From: Saccharomonospora cyanea NA-134
GTDB taxonomy: Bacteria > Actinomycetota > Actinomycetes > Mycobacteriales > Pseudonocardiaceae
Length of the DNA stretch: 64,000 nucleotides
Reading direction: 5' to 3'
Assembly (NCBI RefSeq): GCF_000244975.1
Contig: NZ_CM001440.1
Location: forward strand, 4,262,325 to 4,326,324
The translations under genes were made by a program, and so were the position numbers. The notes under the pieces are model-generated. The model was not told where the DNA came from. It ran no database searches and worked only from the letters and a program-made list of their open reading frames with translations. Of this stretch, positions 19,347 through 27,240 are shown piece by piece. How positions within the stretch are numbered: position 1 is the first letter of the stretch; each line of letters opens with the position of its first letter.

Positions 19347-19955
19347 ATGGACGTGCGCGAACTGGCTGTGCGGGACGCCTACGAGTTCATCCCTCCGGTC
19401 TTTCCCGACCAGCGAGGCTTCTTCGTCGCCCCGTACCAGGAGTCGGCGTTCCTCGACGCCGTCGGCCACAGGCTCACCGTCGCACAGACGAACAACACGG
19501 TGTCGCGGCGCGGCACCGTGCGCGGCGTCCACTACAAGGACACACCACCCGGACAGGCCAAGTACGTGTACTGCGCACGCGGCGCGCTGCTCGACGTGGC
19601 CGTCGACCTCCGCGTCGGCTCGCCGACGTTCGGACGCTGGGACGTGGTACGCCTCGACAGCGAGACACTGAACTGCGTCTATCTCGCCGAGGGGCTCGGT
19701 CACGCGGTCATGGCCCTGGAGGACGACACCGTGATGACGTACCTGTGCTCCACCGCCTACGAGCCGTCGATCGAGCGTGGCATCACCCCGCTCGACCCCG
19801 AACTGGGCCTGCCCTGGCCGTCCGACGTCGAACCGGTCCTGTCGGACAAGGACGCCGACGCTCCCACGCTGGTCCAGGCACGCGAGGCAGGCCTGCTGCC
19901 GCGCTACGAGGACTGCGTCGCCCACTACGAGCGGCTGCGCAAGGCCGAGGCCTGA
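19347..19955 (+). CDS. dTDP-4-dehydrorhamnose 3,5-epimerase family protein
   Basis: This 202-residue cupin-fold protein matches RmlC: FPDQRGFF near the N-terminus, the substrate Arg/His segment GTVRGVHY with the catalytic His, LLDVAVDLRVGSPTFG in the core, and a Tyr in VMTYLCSTAY. Length is typical. RmlC inverts C3 and C5 of dTDP-4-keto-6-deoxyglucose on the way to dTDP-rhamnose. None of the other rml genes is in the window, so it may make rhamnose with genes elsewhere or serve another deoxysugar. The ATG at 19347 begins the conserved part and is probably leaderless. Confidence 0.88.
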   Translation: MDVRELAVRDAYEFIPPVFPDQRGFFVAPYQESAFLDAVGHRLTVAQTNNTVSRRGTVRGVHYKDTPPGQAKYVYCARGALLDVAVDLRVGSPTFGRWDVVRLDSETLNCVYLAEGLGHAVMALEDDTVMTYLCSTAYEPSIERGITPLDPELGLPWPSDVEPVLSDKDADAPTLVQAREAGLLPRYEDCVAHYERLRKAEA

Positions 19956-20099
19956 CGGACTGACGGCCTGGCGGGCCCGGGAAGTCGAACGGCGCAGGTT
20001 CCGACGACGGAACCGCGGCGGCGCCGGCTTCACCCGAACGAGCACCGGGAGAGGCGGTCACCTTCCCGCTCGACGGCCTCCTCCGCGCAGGAAGACGGC

Positions 20100-20105
20100 T
20101 ATATT
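20100..20105 (+). promoter_or_regulatory. -10 box for a leaderless start (histidine phosphatase-like gene)
   Basis: TATATT is an unusually AT-rich -10 match in this GC-rich region. It ends 6 bases before the GTG at 20112. Confidence 0.5.
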
Positions 20106-20111
20106 GCTGGG

Positions 20112-20699
20112 GTGCCTGAGCACCACCTGTTCCTCCTGCACCATGCCCTGACCGAGTGGTCCACGGTCGGACGGTACGCAGGCAGGGCCGATCCGCCCCT
20201 GACCGCCGTCGGAGAGCGGCAGGCGCACGCTGCCGGGCGCACCTACGCACTCATGTCGGACGACGTCCCCGCACTCGTGCTCAGCAGTCCTCGCCAGGCG
20301 CCCCTCCGGACCGCCGAACTCGCGGGCCTCGCCGTGTCCGGCACCAGCGACGACCTCGTGGAATGGGACTACGGCGCGCACGAGGGCAAGACACCCGCCG
20401 AGGTGCACGACGAGACCCCCGGCTGGACGGTGTGGTCGCACCCGGTGCCGGACGGCGAGAGCGCCGAGCACGTCGAGTGCAGGGCCGACACTCTGCTCGC
20501 GCGTGTCCGGGACGAACTCGCGCGGCACCCTGTCGCGCTCGTGGTGCACGGCGACTTCGGCCGGGTGCTGATCGCGCGGTGGCTCGACCTCCCCGCCACG
20601 GCGGGCAGACAGTTCGGTCTCGACCCGGCCAGTCTGACGGTGCTCGGCCGCGCGCACCACGGTGCCCGCCTGCTGCACCTCAACCTCCCGCCGTCCTGA
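20112..20699 (+). CDS. Histidine phosphatase superfamily protein with altered RHG motif
   Basis: This 195-residue protein has the phosphoglycerate-mutase-like fold: LTAVGERQA, the SSPRQxxxRTAEL segment with its Arg, EWDYGxxEGKT and VVHGDFGRVLIARWL with the second His. The family hallmark Arg-His-Gly at the N-terminus reads HHA (residues 10-12). The phosphorylatable His11 is kept, but the phosphate-binding Arg is His10 and Gly is Ala12. Activity may be altered or lost. GTG start, probably leaderless. The next gene starts 28 bases later, so they probably form an operon. The substrate is unknown. Confidence 0.85.
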   Translation: MPEHHLFLLHHALTEWSTVGRYAGRADPPLTAVGERQAHAAGRTYALMSDDVPALVLSSPRQAPLRTAELAGLAVSGTSDDLVEWDYGAHEGKTPAEVHDETPGWTVWSHPVPDGESAEHVECRADTLLARVRDELARHPVALVVHGDFGRVLIARWLDLPATAGRQFGLDPASLTVLGRAHHGARLLHLNLPPS

Positions 20700-20726
20700 C
20701 AACCGTCGGTCTGGAAAGGAAATCCG

Positions 20727-21218
20727 TTGGACAGCAGAATCCGCCGCGTCCGGGAAGCGGACGTGGACACCGTCGTGGAACTCGTGCACGAGCTCGCCGA
20801 GTACGAGAAGGCACCGCACGAGTGCCACCTCACGGCGGAGCAACTGCACACCGCCCTGTTCGGGGAGAACCCGGCACTGTACGGGCACGTCGCGGAGGTC
20901 GAAGGGCGCGTCGTCGGGTTCGCGCTGTGGTTCCTCAACTTCTCCACCTGGCGCGGGGTGCACGGCATCTACCTCGAGGACCTCTACGTCCGTCCGGAGA
21001 TGCGCGGCACCGGCCTCGGCAAGGCGCTGCTGGCGACACTCGCCAAGGAGTGCGTCGACCGCGGCTACGCCCGGCTCGAGTGGTGGGTGCTGAACTGGAA
21101 CCCGGCCGTCGGCTTCTACAAGTCTCTCGGCGCCGAGGCGATGGACGAATGGACCGTCTACCGGCTCACCGACGAACCGCTGGCCGCACTGGCGTCCGAG
21201 GTCTCCGGCGCGGCCTGA
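20727..21218 (+). CDS. GNAT acetyltransferase, SSAT/thialysine acetyltransferase-like
   Basis: This 163-residue GNAT enzyme has LEDLYVRPEMRGTGLGKALL (acetyl-CoA motif A) and the WVLNWNPAVGFYKSLGA segment that marks the spermidine/spermine or thialysine N-acetyltransferase branch. It would acetylate a small amine. TTG start with AAAGGAAA seven bases upstream. Its last 61 bases overlap the 3' end of the convergent amidohydrolase gene. A polyamine-synthase-like gene lies 3.5 kb upstream, which makes a polyamine substrate plausible but unproven. Confidence 0.87.
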   Translation: MDSRIRRVREADVDTVVELVHELAEYEKAPHECHLTAEQLHTALFGENPALYGHVAEVEGRVVGFALWFLNFSTWRGVHGIYLEDLYVRPEMRGTGLGKALLATLAKECVDRGYARLEWWVLNWNPAVGFYKSLGAEAMDEWTVYRLTDEPLAALASEVSGAA

Positions 21219-22435
21219 ACCGGTGCGGACACGTCGGGCCGCACGTGTACGGCACGCCCGTCCTGGTACACGGCCCGCACTCGTTCGCCGAGGTCGTGCA
21301 CGCGCAGCGGATCGCCGTCGACGATGACGAGATCCGCGCGCTTACCGGGCTCGATCGAGCCGAGTGACCGGTGCAGCCCCATGAGTTCCGCCGCGGACAA
21401 CGTCGCCGCGTGCAGTGCGTCCGCCGGAGTCATGCCCTGCTCCACGAGCAACGGCAGCTCCATGAGGTTCTTCCCGTGCGGGTACAGGGGCGCGTCGGTG
21501 CCCATCGCGATGGGCACGCCTGCCTCGATCGCCCGCCGCACGCTCCGGTCGGCCCCCATCCGCTCGATCTTCTCCCGGATGTGGTCGGGGTAGGTCGCGC
21601 CGTCACGCAGCGACTCCCGCAGGCCGAGGCCTGACGCCAGCGTCGGCACGAGCCACACGCGCCGCCGCGCCATCTCCTCCAGAGTCTCGTCGTCGAGGTG
21701 ACTGCCGTGCTCGATCGACCGGACCCCGTTGCGCACGGCCGCCTTCGCCCCCGCACCGTGCGCGTGCGCCATGACGAAGCGGCGCGCGGCGGAGGCCTCG
21801 GTCACCATCATGGCGATCTCGTCGTCGCGGAAGTGCGGGATCTCGGGCCCCGCGCCGCTGGAGACGATGCCTCCGCTCGTGGCCACCTTGATGACGTCCG
21901 CACCCGCCCGGACCAGCTCCCTGATCTTGCGCCGGATCTCCTCGGGTCCGTCCACCACCACCGGTGGCCGCCCGGGGTGTGGCGGGAGCAGGTCCATCAC
22001 GCACGTCGACGGCCACCACGGATCACCGTGCCCACCGGTCTGGCTCAGCATGTTCAGTGACACCTGCGTCCTGGGGCCCGCCACCAATCCGCGTTCCTGC
22101 GCGACCCGCACGCCGAGGTCGGCCCCACCGGCGTCGCGTACCGTGGTGACGCCCGCGGCGAGGGTGGCCGCCATGTTGATCGCGGCTTCGAAGAACTGGA
22201 GCGAGAACGGCTCCTGCGCGGTGCGGAAGAGGTCGGTGTCGCTCATGGTGAGGTGCACGTGACAGTCGAACAGCCCCGGCAGAACACCCTGGCCGGTGCA
22301 GTCGACCTCCGTATCGCCGTCGAGGTCCGGCCCGACCTCGGCGATGACGCCCTCCTCCACCGCGACGTCGGCCACCTCGGCCGCGCGACCGACCGCGTCG
22401 AAGACGGTCCCTCCCCGGAACACCGTGCGAGTCAT
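21158..22435 (-). CDS. Metal-dependent amidohydrolase (Xaa-Pro/Xaa-Arg dipeptidase-like)
   Basis: This 425-residue TIM-barrel amidohydrolase has the metal ligands DCHVHL near residue 58, the bridging Lys in VIKVATSGG, His pairs in MAHAHG and SIEHGS, and the final Asp in MGTDAP. This pattern fits the imidazolonepropionase/prolidase-like subgroup that includes Xaa-Arg and Xaa-Pro dipeptidases. It lies 34 bases downstream of a POT peptide transporter on the same strand, which supports cleavage of imported dipeptides. ATG start with AAAGGA upstream. The exact substrate is inference. Confidence 0.87.
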   Translation of the reverse strand: MTRTVFRGGTVFDAVGRAAEVADVAVEEGVIAEVGPDLDGDTEVDCTGQGVLPGLFDCHVHLTMSDTDLFRTAQEPFSLQFFEAAINMAATLAAGVTTVRDAGGADLGVRVAQERGLVAGPRTQVSLNMLSQTGGHGDPWWPSTCVMDLLPPHPGRPPVVVDGPEEIRRKIRELVRAGADVIKVATSGGIVSSGAGPEIPHFRDDEIAMMVTEASAARRFVMAHAHGAGAKAAVRNGVRSIEHGSHLDDETLEEMARRRVWLVPTLASGLGLRESLRDGATYPDHIREKIERMGADRSVRRAIEAGVPIAMGTDAPLYPHGKNLMELPLLVEQGMTPADALHAATLSAAELMGLHRSLGSIEPGKRADLVIVDGDPLRVHDLGERVRAVYQDGRAVHVRPDVSAPVQAAPETSDASAASGSSVSR

Positions 22436-22469
22436 GTCGTCCTTTCCGCCCTGAGCGAGATGGTGGGTC

Positions 22470-23963
22470 CTACGCGGCGACGTCGGTGCGCTTGCGGATG
22501 AGTGGCGCCGCGGCCAGAAGCACGAGGCCGAGCACCGCGGTCCCGGTGCCCACGACGGCGAAGTAGCCCGCCGCCGAATCGGCGTCGTAGAACTTGACGA
22601 GCTGCGCCGCGATTCCCTGGCCCGCCGAGCCCGCCGTCAACCACAACCCCATGGTCTGCGTGGCGAACGCCGCCGGAGCCAGGCGCGCCGTCGCCGAGAG
22701 CCCGATCGGTGACAGGCACATCTCGCCCACCGTCACGATCGCGAGGCTGCCCACCAGCCACAGCGGGTGCGCCAGGCCCGCCTGCGCGGACGGCAGCACG
22801 AGCAGCACGTAGGACAGGCCGGCGATCACCAGCGCCACACCGAACTTGTGCGCGGTCGAGGGTGGCCGCGCCGAGGTGTCGAGTCGAAGCCACAGCACGG
22901 CGAACAGCGGCGTCAGCACGATCAGCACGAACGAACCGACCGACTGGAACCACGACGCCGGAACGGCGAAGCCGAAGGCGTCGAGGTCGGTGCTCTCGGC
23001 GGCGTACTGTGCGATCACCGTGGCTCCCTGCTCCTGGATCACCCAGAAGAAGACCGCCGCGACGAACAGGGGGACGTAGCCGCGGAGCCGGGCGCGCTCG
23101 GCCTCCGTCACCCGAGGGCTTCGCAGCATCACCGTGAAGTACGTGATCGGCAGGGCGATGGCGACCAGGCTGATCAGGTTGACGACACCACCCGCGGTCA
23201 GCACGCCCGTGACTGCGGAGCCGACCAGGCCGATCGCCACCAGGACGAACACGGAGACGACGGTGACCAACCGGCCTCGGGGCACCTCGGCCAACCGGAG
23301 CGGGTTCTTCGGCCGGTCGCTCGCCGCGCTCAGGTTGCGCTGGATGCCCAGGTAGACCACCAGCCCGATGGCCATGCCGAAGGCTGCCAGGCCGAACCCG
23401 AGGTGGTAGTCGTAGGTCTCGCCCACCGTGCCCACCACGAGCGGTGCCGCCACGGCGCCGACGCTGATGCCCATGTAGTAGATCGAGAATCCGGCGTCCC
23501 GGCGCGGGTCGTTCCCGCCGTAGAGGTCGCCGACGGACGACGAGATGGTGGGTTTCAACAGCCCCGTGCCCGCCGCGATGAGCACCATGGACACGAACAG
23601 CGCCGTGGCCCCGGCCGGCAGTGCGAGGCAGATGTGCCCGCACATGATGAGCACCCCGCCGAGCAGCGTCGACCTCCGGTCGCCGAGCAGCCGGTCACTG
23701 ACCCAACCGCCCACGATCGCCGCCATGTAGGTCGCCGACCCGTAGACCGCCACGAGCGAGCGGGCGGTGTCGGCGGGAATCCCGAGTCCGCCGTCCGCCA
23801 CCTGGTCGTACATGTAGTACAGGAGCAGCGCACGCATCCCGTAGTAGGAGAAACGCTCCCAGGCCTCCGCGAAGAACAGGCCCACGAGCCCACGCGGATG
23901 ACCGAAGAACTCCCGGTCCGAAGCGTGCCGCCGGGGATCCCGTGTCGAACTGCGAACGCCCAT
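22470..23963 (-). CDS. Proton-coupled oligopeptide transporter (POT/PTR family)
   Basis: This 497-residue major-facilitator protein has about 14 hydrophobic segments and the POT signature ExWERFSYYGMRALLLYYM near residues 30-48. The ExxERFxYY motif couples proton and peptide binding. It would import di- and tripeptides. The ATG at 23963 has a GGAGG-type site a few bases upstream. The downstream amidohydrolase shares its transcript, and an Lrp-family regulator is divergent upstream, so the trio looks like a peptide-scavenging unit. Confidence 0.92.
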   Translation of the reverse strand: MGVRSSTRDPRRHASDREFFGHPRGLVGLFFAEAWERFSYYGMRALLLYYMYDQVADGGLGIPADTARSLVAVYGSATYMAAIVGGWVSDRLLGDRRSTLLGGVLIMCGHICLALPAGATALFVSMVLIAAGTGLLKPTISSSVGDLYGGNDPRRDAGFSIYYMGISVGAVAAPLVVGTVGETYDYHLGFGLAAFGMAIGLVVYLGIQRNLSAASDRPKNPLRLAEVPRGRLVTVVSVFVLVAIGLVGSAVTGVLTAGGVVNLISLVAIALPITYFTVMLRSPRVTEAERARLRGYVPLFVAAVFFWVIQEQGATVIAQYAAESTDLDAFGFAVPASWFQSVGSFVLIVLTPLFAVLWLRLDTSARPPSTAHKFGVALVIAGLSYVLLVLPSAQAGLAHPLWLVGSLAIVTVGEMCLSPIGLSATARLAPAAFATQTMGLWLTAGSAGQGIAAQLVKFYDADSAAGYFAVVGTGTAVLGLVLLAAAPLIRKRTDVAA

Positions 23964-24118
23964 GGCGCACCTCCGGGACGGTCGATGGTCTGTACGACCC
24001 GGTCGCCCGGGCCGCCACGGCAGGCGCAGACGATACAGTCGCAAGAAGAGGCAAACAAGAGAAGAATCGTCGGCGAACTACTCGGTTTGGCGTCAGATCA
24101 GCTACTACAACGTGCTGA

Positions 24119-24136
24119 CAACCAATTTTTTGGTTG
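24119..24136. promoter_or_regulatory. AT-rich inverted repeat between the peptide transporter and the Lrp gene
   Basis: CAACCAA and TTGGTTG are separated by TTTT. This perfect 7-base inverted repeat lies in the most AT-rich part of the 222-base divergent intergenic region. Lrp/AsnC regulators bind AT-rich dyads, so it is a candidate operator for the neighbouring regulator (inference). Confidence 0.45.
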
Positions 24137-24185
24137 GCTTCTCAGTGCGTTCCGGCCCCATGCGATAGGTTGTCGGCCGGTCCGC

Positions 24186-25133
24186 ATGGCGATCGCTCGA
24201 AGGACGGTGCGGGTGGAACTGGACGAGATCGACGAGCAACTCGTCCGCGCGCTCCAACGCGATGGCCGGGCGTCCTGGGAGGCGCTGGCCCGCGAGGTGG
24301 GACTGGCTCGCTCGACGACCAAAGCACGCGTCCGGCGCCTCGTGGACGAGTGCGGGCTGCGGCTCGTCGGCGCCGTCCACCCGGGTGCACTCGATCTGAA
24401 CCAGATGGGACATGTCACCGTCGAGGTCGCCGGGCCCGCACTTCCGGTGGCCGAACAGCTCGCCGCACTGGTCGAGACCTCATTCGTCACCACGACCGCG
24501 GGACGGTTCGCCGTCACCGCCGAGCTGCGCACCACCGACCTCGACGCGTTCCAGCGTGGGCTCTCCCGCGTCCAGGCAGTGCCGGGCGTACTCGCCGTGC
24601 AGGTGCTGACCTACACCCACCTGTGGAAGGACCCGTACTTCCCGCCGGGCCCGCTCTCGGCGAGCGGGTCGGCGCGGCAGTTCGACCTCGATGCCGCCGA
24701 CCACGCCCTGCTCTCCCGCCTGCGAGTCGACGGCAGGGCGTCCTTCGCCGAACTCGCCGAGGTCAGCGGACTGTCACCGGGAGCGACCCGAGCCAGGGTG
24801 CTGCGCCTGCTCGGCGCAGGCGTCCTTCACATCGGGGCGCTCGTACGGCTGACGCCGCTGAGCCGCGTCCACACCGCGGGGTTCGCCGTGTCCCTCGGCG
24901 GGGCCACGGAAGGAGTGGCCGAACACCTCACCGCGATCGACGAGGTGGACAGCTTCGCGGAGGGCATCGGCTGGTGCAACGGCATCGGCTCGATCAGGGC
25001 GGGCTCTCAGGAAGCGGTGTTCGCCACGCTGGAACGTATCCGGGCCCTACCGAAAGTCCGCGCCCTGGAGTCCTGGACCCACCTGCGCGCAGTGAAGGAA
25101 GAACACGACCTGGCCCACCCGCTCACCACCTGA
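24186..25133 (+). CDS. Two-unit Lrp/AsnC family transcriptional regulator
   Basis: This 315-residue regulator repeats the Lrp unit twice. Helix-turn-helix 1 (about 10-55) contains DEIDEQLVRALQRDGRASW and is followed by a RAM-like ligand domain (about 70-150). Helix-turn-helix 2 (about 165-210) contains DAADHALLSRLRVDGRASF and is followed by a second RAM domain. Single-unit Lrp proteins are about 150 residues; the fused form acts like a built-in dimer. The start is uncertain: ATG 24186 lacks a clear ribosome site, and GTG 24213 has GAAGGA at a workable distance. It is divergent from the peptide-uptake genes, its likely targets. Confidence 0.88.
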   Translation: MAIARRTVRVELDEIDEQLVRALQRDGRASWEALAREVGLARSTTKARVRRLVDECGLRLVGAVHPGALDLNQMGHVTVEVAGPALPVAEQLAALVETSFVTTTAGRFAVTAELRTTDLDAFQRGLSRVQAVPGVLAVQVLTYTHLWKDPYFPPGPLSASGSARQFDLDAADHALLSRLRVDGRASFAELAEVSGLSPGATRARVLRLLGAGVLHIGALVRLTPLSRVHTAGFAVSLGGATEGVAEHLTAIDEVDSFAEGIGWCNGIGSIRAGSQEAVFATLERIRALPKVRALESWTHLRAVKEEHDLAHPLTT

Positions 25134-25136
25134 CAC

Positions 25137-25187
25137 CGTGTCCGCAGGTTGTGCACGCGTGTCCGCGGTTCCCGTACGCGTGTCCGC
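25137..25187. repeat. Three direct repeats of CGTGTCCGC with exact 21-base period
   Basis: CGTGTCCGC occurs at 25137, 25158 and 25179, with partly similar spacers ending in CACG or TACG. The array fills the gap between the Lrp gene stop and the convergent membrane protein gene. Two helical turns per unit means all copies face the same side of the DNA. Function unknown. Confidence 0.6.
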
Positions 25188-25212
25188 GTCGCGTGATGTG
25201 TCGCCGTACTCG

Positions 25213-25692
25213 TCACTCGCCCCGTTGTTCGCGCTCGGCGGCCCTGCCCGCCGCACCACCGCGGCGTGCGGCCTCCTCCTCGCTCTCGCCGGCGCGCTGA
25301 CCCAGCACCCACGCCCGCGACGGCTCCCGGAACAGCAGGACCACCACGGCGACGCCCACGATCATCACCGGAACGCCGAAACCCGGCTGGTCGGACGGCC
25401 CCGTGGCGTACCACCCGATGCCGATCACGACGAGGTTCACGACCAGGGCGGGCGAGCGCGCCCACGTCTTGCCCAGCAACAACGCTGCCGCGCACGCGAG
25501 CACCCCCGCCGCCAACACCACGTAGTAGGCGATCTCGGCGGCGACGCTGCCCCCGGCCATGGCGGGGTCGTCACCCGCGTTCAGGGCGAGCAGCACCCCG
25601 AAGACCAGGAGCGCGAGCCCCGGGAGGGCCGTGAGTGCTCCGGCGAGGCGTACCTGACGTGGTGCGGGAGAGACGAGGTCACTGATCGGCAC
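25213..25692 (-). CDS. Four-helix membrane protein (Rv3217c-like by position)
   Basis: This 159-residue protein has four hydrophobic segments (about 17-38, 48-70, 78-95 and 103-120) and a charged Glu/Arg/Ala tail. The GTG start has AAAGG nine bases upstream. In mycobacteria a small membrane protein also sits next to the diacylglycerol-kinase-like gene and whiB1, so it is probably the positional ortholog. No function is known to me. Confidence 0.72.
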   Translation of the reverse strand: MPISDLVSPAPRQVRLAGALTALPGLALLVFGVLLALNAGDDPAMAGGSVAAEIAYYVVLAAGVLACAAALLLGKTWARSPALVVNLVVIGIGWYATGPSDQPGFGVPVMIVGVAVVVLLFREPSRAWVLGQRAGESEEEAARRGGAAGRAAEREQRGE

Positions 25693-26025
25693 GGGCTGCT
25701 GCCTTTCTGAGTGATGCAGACATGGACGACACGGTGGACGTGACCCTGCGTGAACACCTCCGATGGTATGCCACCCGGTCGGCCGTTTTATCCGGCGGCG
25801 CAGCGGGCAAAGATTCAGGTGTCGTCGATGAGCGGGCGGTCGTGCCCGGGGTGCAACTCGTCACGGCACTGGCAGGAACTCGCGAGAGGACACGGGAGGC
25901 GGCAGGCGGAAGCGAACGGGTGAGCAGGTCCTGCGGCGGCCGCGGGGCACGCAGTGACGAGATTCGCAGCAGGAGTTGGTCGCGAAGATGCCGCTGGCGG
26001 CATCGACTCGCCTACTCTGCGCCTA
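25693..26025. other. 333-base intergenic region before the lipid kinase gene
   Basis: This divergent region has several short open frames on both strands, but none has a ribosome site, conserved look or domain, so no gene is called. TACTCT at 26013-26018 is a -10 box ending 7 bases before the GTG of the next gene. The remaining bases show no clear palindrome. Confidence 0.55.
26013..26018 (+). promoter_or_regulatory. -10 box for the leaderless lipid kinase gene
   Basis: TACTCT (TANNNT) lies 7 bases before the GTG at 26026, with no Shine-Dalgarno sequence between. Confidence 0.5.
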
Positions 26026-26952
26026 GTGCGCGCTGTTCTCGTCGTCAATCCTCAGGCAACCGCAACCACACCGGCCGGTCGTGACGTGCTTGCGCACGCA
26101 CTGGCCAGCCAGGTCAAGCTCGACGTGGTCGAGACCGACTACCGGGGGCATGCCACGACGGTGGCGCGTGCCGCCGCGTCCGACGAGGTCGATCTCGTGG
26201 TCGCACACGGTGGTGACGGCACCGTCAACGAGGTCGTGAACGGCTTGCTCGCGGTCAAGGGCGGCAGGCCCGGTTCCTACGACTCGGTGCCGATGCTGGG
26301 CGTGGTGCCGGGCGGCTCGGCGAACGTGTTCGCCCGGGCCCTCGGACTGCCGCGTGACCCCGTCGAGGCCACCCACCAACTGCTGAACGCGCTCGAACAG
26401 GGCCGCAGCAGGCCGGTGGGGCTGGGACGCGCCGACGGCCGATGGTTCACGTTCAACGCCGGGGTGGGCTGGGACGCGGACGTGGTCGCGGCGGTGGACA
26501 GTCGGCGCGGCAAACGCACGAGCCCTTCGCTCTACCTCCGCACTGCCGTGCGGTGCTACCTGCGCCCCCCGCAGGGCCACCCGGAGCTGACCGTGCAGGT
26601 GCCCGGGGCGGAACCCGCGACGGTACGCACGGCCTTCGTGTCCAACACCGATCCGTGGAGCTACCTGGGGCCGAGGCCGGTGCACCTCAACGACGGCTGC
26701 TCGTTCGACACCGGACTGGGCCTGTTCGCCCTCACCGGCCTCGGCCTCCCCACGGTGTTGCGGCACGTCCTGCAGGCACTGCGCAGGCGTGGCGAACATC
26801 GCGGTCGGCGTCTGGTCCGTCACGACGACCTGTCGTTAATCAGCATCACCGCGCCATCGCCGGTAAACTTCCAGGTCGACGGAGACCTGGTGGGTCAACG
26901 CACTCACGTGGAGTTCGTCAGTGTGCCCCGTGCTCTCACGGTTGCGGTGTGA
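26026..26952 (+). CDS. Diacylglycerol kinase catalytic-domain (lipid kinase) protein
   Basis: This 308-residue DagK/YegS/LCB5-fold kinase would phosphorylate a lipid such as diacylglycerol. VVNPQA begins the fold, the ATP-binding glycine motif is VVAHGGDGTVNEV, and PGGSANVFARALG follows; FNAGVGWDADVV and the C-terminal FQVDGD are also family-typical. The GTG at 26026 is chosen because it sits 7 bases after a -10 box and directly before the conserved start; an open frame extends 24 codons upstream. The neighbours match the mycobacterial order (membrane protein, kinase, whiB1). Confidence 0.9.
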   Translation: MRAVLVVNPQATATTPAGRDVLAHALASQVKLDVVETDYRGHATTVARAAASDEVDLVVAHGGDGTVNEVVNGLLAVKGGRPGSYDSVPMLGVVPGGSANVFARALGLPRDPVEATHQLLNALEQGRSRPVGLGRADGRWFTFNAGVGWDADVVAAVDSRRGKRTSPSLYLRTAVRCYLRPPQGHPELTVQVPGAEPATVRTAFVSNTDPWSYLGPRPVHLNDGCSFDTGLGLFALTGLGLPTVLRHVLQALRRRGEHRGRRLVRHDDLSLISITAPSPVNFQVDGDLVGQRTHVEFVSVPRALTVAV

Positions 26953-27105
26953 GTCACCGCGGTCGGCGAGCAACGGCAACGTGATCACCTGCGGCAAAGT
27001 CCGTGTTGCCACTCGGCGACGGGAACGGCCCGTTCACCGCACCGCTTTTCCGGCGGCTTCGCGGCGAATGAGCAAAGTCGCAGGTCAGGCGCGTCGCTAA
27101 GCCGG

Positions 27106-27119
27106 GTGAGCTGACTCAC
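27106..27119. promoter_or_regulatory. CRP-like site 1 upstream of whiB1
   Basis: GTGA-N6-TCAC, inside the longer dyad GGTGAG-CTGA-CTCACC (27105-27120). This matches the core of the CRP/FNR consensus (TGTGA-N6-TCACA). It is 121 bases before the whiB1 ATG. Confidence 0.65.
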
Positions 27120-27155
27120 CGATCCCCGCAAAACACTTGTCGAACCCGAGGGTTC

Positions 27156-27169
27156 GTGAAACCATTCAC
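27156..27169. promoter_or_regulatory. CRP-like site 2 upstream of whiB1
   Basis: A second GTGA-N6-TCAC, followed by A, 50 bases (centre to centre) after site 1. It overlaps the end of a perfect dyad, CGAACCC-GA-GGGTTCG (27141-27156). Confidence 0.65.
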
Positions 27170-27240
27170 AAGCACCCCAAAAACGACCGCCATGACGACT
27201 GTGGCGCGGAGCACCGCGCCCGAATAAGGAGCTCGAAGAA

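Noticed and set aside
22767-24185. Upstream extension of the Lrp regulator frame
   Set aside because: The extension overlaps the whole POT transporter on the other strand and has low-complexity composition; the HTH begins just after 24186.
25722-26084. + strand frame starting ATG GAC GAC before the lipid kinase gene
   Set aside because: Becomes Arg/Ser-rich and runs into the kinase gene in another frame; no family resemblance.
27141-27156. Perfect dyad CGAACCC-GA-GGGTTCG as a terminator of the lipid kinase gene
   Set aside because: It lies nearly 190 bases past the kinase stop and within the whiB1 control region next to CRP-like sites; an operator or 5' leader element is more likely. No T-run follows.
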